DNA from: Brachyhypopomus gauderio
Lineage: Eukaryota; Chordata; Actinopteri; Gymnotiformes; Hypopomidae
Assembly (NCBI RefSeq): GCF_052324685.1
Contig: NC_135213.1
Coordinates: 4,147,039 to 4,211,038 of the forward strand
Direction: 5' to 3'
DNA: 64,000 bases
The translations under genes and the position numbers were made by a program. The notes under the pieces were generated by a model, which was not told where the DNA came from, searched no databases, and saw only the letters and a list, made by a program, of their open reading frames with translations. Numbering within the stretch: the first letter of the stretch is position 1; every line of letters starts with the position of its first letter. Below, piece after piece: positions 59,017 to 64,000 of this stretch.

Positions 59017-59852
59017 ACAATATGGGACAGAAACAAACGTCTTATTGTTCAAGTCAACAACGAAAAAATTTGTTCTCACAGGAGTCATCAATAAAACATT
59101 CCAATTAAATCATTAACTTTTTTGAAACCATTAACTTTTGGTTTCAAAAGTTTGAACAATGATTTTGGGTATGACTGCATTTCCATTTCACATAAAACTC
59201 TTAAAAGAATACTACAAACGCATGTACCACCAACAACACATACGTTTACAAGATTAAATTTTACGTTTGTAACATTTTGCAGTGTTGCAAACCGCAACAT
59301 CACATCTTCTAGTTTCCAAGGTCACAGTATTTGGTCCAAACTCTCCCACGTTGTAACACATAACTCCTCCGAGTTGTTTTCTATCAAACGATAAGGTATT
59401 GATCCGGCAGCGAGCATTTCAGCTACACTGGTCTCGTTCGTGCACATGAATAGAGAGTTTGTATTTTGTAAAGCAAAGCAATAAATGGGATCAATACTGC
59501 GCGTGCACTGTACCTGCAGCAGGAATGTGGCGCGTGCGGTTGCGTGTTCAGTGTACAATTGCAAAGGTGCAATAGTCCTTATTCTGTTCCTTGAAATGAT
59601 CGCTTACACTTTATGCCGTAACGACAACCGCTTACAAATAACTGAGTACTCCACAGAGGTTGAATTTTTATAACGCATATAAAATCCACTTTGTTTAGCT
59701 GTGTTGTGCTGTGTGAAGTTACTATTGAACAGTATAGAGACCTGGCGAGCACTTTGTACCACCGATCTGCGACGAACGCGCCTCTCTTTGGGCTCTCCGT
59801 TTTTGCGGCAGCATATGAGAAGTGAAAGCATGTCGGCTGCAAGTGTTTGTTC

Positions 59853-59997
59853 ATGGAAGATGTTGGAGAATCTGAGGTGCTCTGTTGGATCGCATCCTTC
59901 ACTTTCATCTCCTCGGTTCTTCTGTGTTTTATCTGGCTGCTTCGAGCACGTTTGAGAGGCTGCGTGTGTTCTTCCATATCCTCAGGCACGCTTGAAG
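59853..59997 (+). other. Candidate exon with a transmembrane segment (weak)
   Basis: An ATG frame MEDVGESEVLCWIASFTFIS continues SVLLCFIWLLRARLRG, then Cys/Ser-rich residues to a possible donor (GAAG/GTGGTT). The hydrophobic block and following arginines look like a signal anchor. There is no second exon or homologue that I recognise, and a CT-repeat follows at once (60001-60031). Confidence 0.25.
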
Positions 59998-60000
59998 GTG

Positions 60001-60032
<32 letters not shown>

Positions 60033-60104
60033 ACCCCAGGGACCGAATTCCCTTATTCCCGTTCTCCTCTCAAACTTGCCACAAGCAATGAAACCTTCTG
60101 AAAA

Positions 60105-60408
60105 CACTCCTCTAGAAGAACACTCCTCTAGAAGAACACTCCTCTAGAAGAACACTCGTCTAGAAGAACACTCGTCTAGAAGAACACTCCTCTAGAAGAA
60201 CACTCCTCTAGAAGAAGAACACTCCTCTAGAAGAACACTCGTCTAGAAGAACACTCGTCTAGAAGAACACTCCTCTAGAAGAACACTCCTCTAGAAGAAG
60301 AACACTCCTCTAGAAGAAGAACACTCCTCTAGAAGAAGAACACTCCTCTAGAAGAACACTCCTCTAGAAGAAGAACACTCCTCTAGAAGAACACTCCTCT
60401 AGAAGAAG
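60105..60408. repeat. 16-19-bp minisatellite
   Basis: AACACTCCTCTAGAAG with or without an extra AAG, in about 18 units, some with CTCGTC variants. Confidence 0.95.
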
Positions 60409-60811
60409 TCTTATGATGACTTTGCTGAAATGTAACTAATATCAAACGTTGACTCACCTCAGAGACACCCTATTAACCTTTAACCCACCATGGAAGAATT
60501 GATGAAAATGAAATGTTTTCTTCAAACCAATGTATTTTATTTTACTGAAGAATTCTAAAATTAATTTCGCTTTTGTACATGTTCAAGACAGCACCTTCCC
60601 TGGCTGTATGGTTTATGATAAATAGGGGAGACCGGGTATGGTTGTAACACTTTTTGCTTCAGCACCTGTAACTCACTGAATTTTTGAGCTAGACTTCTCA
60701 AACTTTTATACAAAGTACACACGTTTACTACAAATGGCACCAATTCAAAACTCAATTCACATATCACAGCCCTCGTGAGTTGATGTCAAATACATGGTGT
60801 TCACTTGTTAC

Positions 60812-61000
60812 AAGTGATGGCCCGGTGGTTAGGGAACTGGTCTTGTGACCGGAGGGTCGTGGGTTCCATTCCCAGACCTGAGGCCATGACTGAGGTGCCC
60901 CTGAGCAAGGCTCTTAACCCTCAATTGCTCACTTGTATAAAAATGAGATAAAATGTAAGTCGCTCTGGATAAGGGCGTCTGCCAAATGCCATCAAATTTT
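60812..61000 (+). mobile_element. tRNA-derived SINE, short-tail type
   Basis: GGTGGTTAGGGAACTGG head, GGTTCCATTCC B box (one change from consensus), and tail TCGCTCTGGATAAGGGCGTC to GCCAAATGCC. It is nested in the TIR element. Confidence 0.88.
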
Positions 61001-61220
61001 ACAACCTACCCCTACTACCCCTACTGGGGTAGGTTGTAACACATGCTGGGTTAAGTTGTAACAACAATTAACAAAAGAAGCAAAAACAGAGGCTGCAAAA
61101 TGCTTCAAAATATTTCTTTTTTTTCATAAAATAACAATCCAGAACAATGTATGTCTTTCTGTGACTGACCATAACTCATATCCACCTTCTGTTTTACTCA
61201 GAAGTGTGTGTGTGTGTGTG

Positions 61221-61437
61221 TGGGTGTGTAAATTAGTGTACTAGAACAAACTTATTTAACAATATGTATGCTTAATGAACACTAATACAATGTACCTACG
61301 TGTAAAGAACGTGTAGGTCAAATAATAAACAACGTCAATGTGTGTGTGCGTGTGTGTGTGTGTGTGTGTTACATGGCATGTGCCATGTGCCTTCACAACT
61401 GATCTGACTGACTTGTCCTTCTTTGTGACCTCATCAG

Positions 61438-61508
<71 letters not shown>

Positions 61509-61714
61509 TGTAAATTAGTGTACTAGAACAAACTTATTTAACAATATGTATGCTTAATGAACACTAATACAATGTACCTACGTGTAAAGAACGTGTAGGT
61601 CAAATAATAAACAACGTCAATGTGTGTGTGTGTGTGTGTGTGTTACATGGCATGTGCCATGTGCCTTCACAACTGATCTGACTGACTTGTCCTTCTTTGT
61701 GACCTCATCAGATG
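61221..61714. repeat. Direct duplication of about 215 bp around (GT)n
   Basis: 61221-61440 and 61503-61714 are near-identical, from TGGGTGTGTAAATTAGTG to GACCTCATCAGATG. They differ mainly in the length of an internal GT run. A long (GT)n (61440-61502) joins them. Confidence 0.93.
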
Positions 61715-62189
61715 CTTCTTTTAAAAACATTTGCAGGCATACCTCTGTCAGTCTTAAAATTATTAAAAATCAGGAAAGTTTTCTTAGTTGTATGTAAGGT
61801 GATGGTTGTAACACGTTTTAAAGCTGTGTTTCAACCCACCCCACCCCTGTCAGCCATTGTTTAACTAGCTGTATTAGCAAGGTGATTTGAAATTAGCAGT
61901 GGAAAAATGCATCACAATTTATCTGAGAAACTACAGTTTAATGTAATATAATTCATATGGTTTTATCTGCAATAGTATAAGTACTAAACAAAATATAGTC
62001 TTGATTCAGAAATTTACTTTCTCACCTCAAAATCAGTTTTTTCGCGATATAATCTGCATGTGCCTGTTTACAGCCTTGACATTCACCATGTGGGATCAGG
62101 GAGGAATTGGGTAAATACTGGAATAATCATATGACTCCTATGTTGGTGTTACAACTCTCTCCATGTTACAACCATATCCGGTCTCCCCT

Positions 62190-63013
62190 ACATTATTAAT
62201 TATTGTAATGATGACAAGATAAGCCTTACAACTGCTGATAAACAAAAGCTGCACAGAGAAGCACTTTGGGAAAATAAATTGCTTTAATTTTGTGCAGTTT
62301 GGTTCTTGTTTTCATTACTGTCATGACACTGCAAAGCTGAGACAATCGTAGCTTAATGTTTTAGTAGGTTTGAGTTCTCAGTATTTCCAATTCACAGAAT
62401 CTTGAGGCAGAGTTGCAAACGTAGAGATAGTGAGCGTGAAAGACCAAGCGGCAGCAGATATCGGCGGATGGAACGTTAATACAACTCGAGTGATCCTCCT
62501 TAGTCTTTCTGCGTTGGCTCATTGACTCAGAATACCCAATAAGAGAAGATTGTGTGGACGCGTCGGGAGGAGAATCGCCTCCCGGGCGAGTAAAGCATCT
62601 GTGATTCGATCTCATCTGAATTTGTAAGCAATAAATGAAGGAAAACAAGAGAATGAATGCAAACGTGGCCCCCTGGCAAACACCACACTCCACCGTCCAA
62701 GGGGCCATTATCATGTGTCCATTCATCTTTATTTATCTGAATTACTCCAAACTGCATTGTGCATGCGTGTGTGTGTGTGTGTTTTTCAGAAGACAAAGTC
62801 AGGTGTTCAGCTGAGCAATGAGTGTTTAATGGATTTTAAGTCCGCCCACGTTCCCAGCGGGACCGAGCGGAACTCGTTCTCACTCATCTGCAGTGTCTGA
62901 TCATTAGAGGAGGTTTTAGAGGAGGAGGTGAACTCATATGTTCTCATGAACAATGCACACACTTTCAGTTTCAAGCATTTAAAGCAGCACAATATTATAG
63001 ATATTATAAAGAC

Positions 63014-63083
<70 letters not shown>

Positions 63084-63415
63084 TGGTTCTTGTCTTCAGA
63101 CACAGAATGTTGTTGGTACCTTACAAAAAAAAAAAGGCCAACACTTTTCTTCATTCAAGCACAGACAAGAAAACACACATTATTATTCACTCCAAATAGC
63201 AGTAGGGTTGGATATGTTATACGCTGCTCAGACTTGATGAGTTTATTTTGTATCACACTTTATTTTTAACAATATGAAATCTATTACAAGAGTTTCTGTC
63301 TGAATAGATGTCGCTGTCAAAAAACCCCACCAAATTAGAATTCAATTCAAGGTTTCAGGAAAAATGATCTCTGTTCAGTCTTGACATAAACGTGAATGTT
63401 TTTGTTTCATTGCAG
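62190..63415. other. Mostly non-coding, with (CA)n
   Basis: (CA)n lies at 63015-63082. An acceptor-like TGTTTTTCAG ends near 62790, followed by a short frame. An acceptor TTCATTGCAG ends at 63415 and may start the exon carrying the ORF at 63655. Confidence 0.5.
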
Positions 63416-63654
63416 GGGTCAAACCCAAGTTCAGACAACGGACTGTTCCAGAAATGACCGATCCAACAAGACAACCTTTAACGATCATTGGATTTTAGAC
63501 CCTGTCAATGGACCGCACATCATTGCATCTGTTTCATGAGATAGAGAAAGTTCACAGTGGGATCAGAACATATTCATTCATAGTGAGAAGCTGAGCTCTG
63601 GTGGTAAAGGAGCCAATCAGCCGCCTTCTTGACCTCTGGTGAGGTCAGGTGACC

Positions 63655-63855
63655 ATGGAGGCGGAGGGCAGGGTTGGCCTGTCGCCGGCGGCCGTGGTGG
63701 CCATCGTGTGCAACTCGGTGGCGGCTTTTCTCATCCTCATCCTCTTCTTCATTCTCTACAAAGCCTGCAAGGTGCCCTCCCATCCACAGATGGCGTCGGT
63801 GATGGTTGAGATTCAAGAGAAGCAGAAGACAGAACAAAATATCACAGGAGCATGA
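63655..63855 (+). CDS. Small single-pass membrane protein (66 aa), unnamed
   Basis: ATG 63655 to TGA 63853-63855. After a short acidic N-terminus (MEAEGRVGLSP) comes one long hydrophobic helix, AAVVAIVCNSVAAFLILILF continuing FILYKAC, then a polar, charged tail (EIQEKQKTEQNITGA). The C-terminal flank of the helix is basic, which predicts the N-terminus outside and the C-terminus in the cytosol. GC-rich codon use contrasts with the AT-rich flanks, which supports a real coding exon. An in-frame GTG six bases earlier was not used. An upstream acceptor at 63415 suggests that the ORF lies in a later exon after a non-coding one. Its left neighbour elastase gives no clue to function. I do not recognise the family. 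Confidence 0.6.
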   Translation: MEAEGRVGLSPAAVVAIVCNSVAAFLILILFFILYKACKVPSHPQMASVMVEIQEKQKTEQNITGA

Positions 63856-64000
63856 TGTTAAATCAAAGGCTCAAGTGAAGATTGAATCTGAATCATCCTT
63901 GCTGGTTTTTAGCTCACGTCCCAGGACACGTGGTAATTCTCTGAAGCATATGCAGTCTTAGTGTATACAGCATCTTGGCTTGAGTCACTGTTATGTAACT
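63856..64000 (+). other. Probable 3' UTR of the small membrane protein gene
   Basis: No poly(A) signal is seen before the window ends. Confidence 0.4.

Larger units (their letters stand above)
60625..62188. mobile_element. Non-autonomous TIR DNA transposon, 1.56 kb, TA duplication
   Basis: The left end GGGGAGACCGGGTATGGTTG matches the complement of the right end CAACCATATCCGGTCTCCCC with one mismatch, and the match continues through TAAC. TA stands on both sides (60623-60624 and 62189-62190). It encodes no transposase frame. A SINE (60812-61000) and a duplicated block (61221-61714) sit inside. The motif GTTGTAAC recurs internally. Confidence 0.82.

Overview
This is vertebrate nuclear DNA, almost certainly from a teleost fish. 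It has spliced genes with GT-AG introns, many (CA)n tracts, L2-type LINEs, tRNA-derived SINEs, hAT MITEs and Gypsy-type solo LTRs. Repeat style suggests an otophysan fish, but the sequence alone does not fix the species. The gene block ccdc125 - fam151b - ankrd34b - dhfr agrees with vertebrate synteny: the last three are neighbours on human 5q14, and CCDC125 lies on 5q13.

Layout. 1-8.2 kb: 3' part of ccdc125 (+), carrying a Tc1-like fossil, a SINE and a decayed 3.3 kb L2 LINE in its introns. 8.8-12.6 kb: fam151b (+), complete in six coding exons. 13.0-15.7 kb: ankrd34b (-), tail-to-tail with fam151b, with a GC-rich upstream region near 17.7-18.3 kb. 19.6-28.0 kb: dhfr (-), all six exons, with a 5.7 kb intron 4 full of repeats; its promoter has an E2F site and a TCTCGCGAGA element. 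28.8-33.5 kb: two small secreted single-C2-domain genes (-) and a truncated partial duplicate, with a solo LTR and nested hAT elements between them. 34.2-37.1 kb: a four-exon leucine-rich-repeat gene (-) that I cannot name, with an N-terminal VHL-box-like motif. 37.1-45.7 kb: gene-poor, with transposon fragments and minisatellites. 45.9-56.1 kb: two tandem, nearly identical elastase-3-like serine protease genes (+), eight exons each. 57-64 kb: gene-poor, with a 1.56 kb TIR element, and a small one-pass membrane protein ORF near the right edge.

The most unusual signal is in intron 6 of both elastase genes. A 52-bp minisatellite repeats the intron 6/exon 7 junction itself: each unit carries the 3' splice site plus the codons Gly-Asp-Ser containing the catalytic serine, and then an in-frame stop. 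One gene has 11 decoy acceptors before the true one, the other four.

Gene functions here are unrelated housekeeping or tissue-specific roles: folate metabolism (dhfr), pancreatic digestion (elastases), a putative CUL2-type ubiquitin ligase receptor (LRR gene) and secreted C2 proteins. There is no operon-like logic. All exon boundaries were read by eye from splice signals, reading phase and family similarity recalled from memory; no alignment was run.
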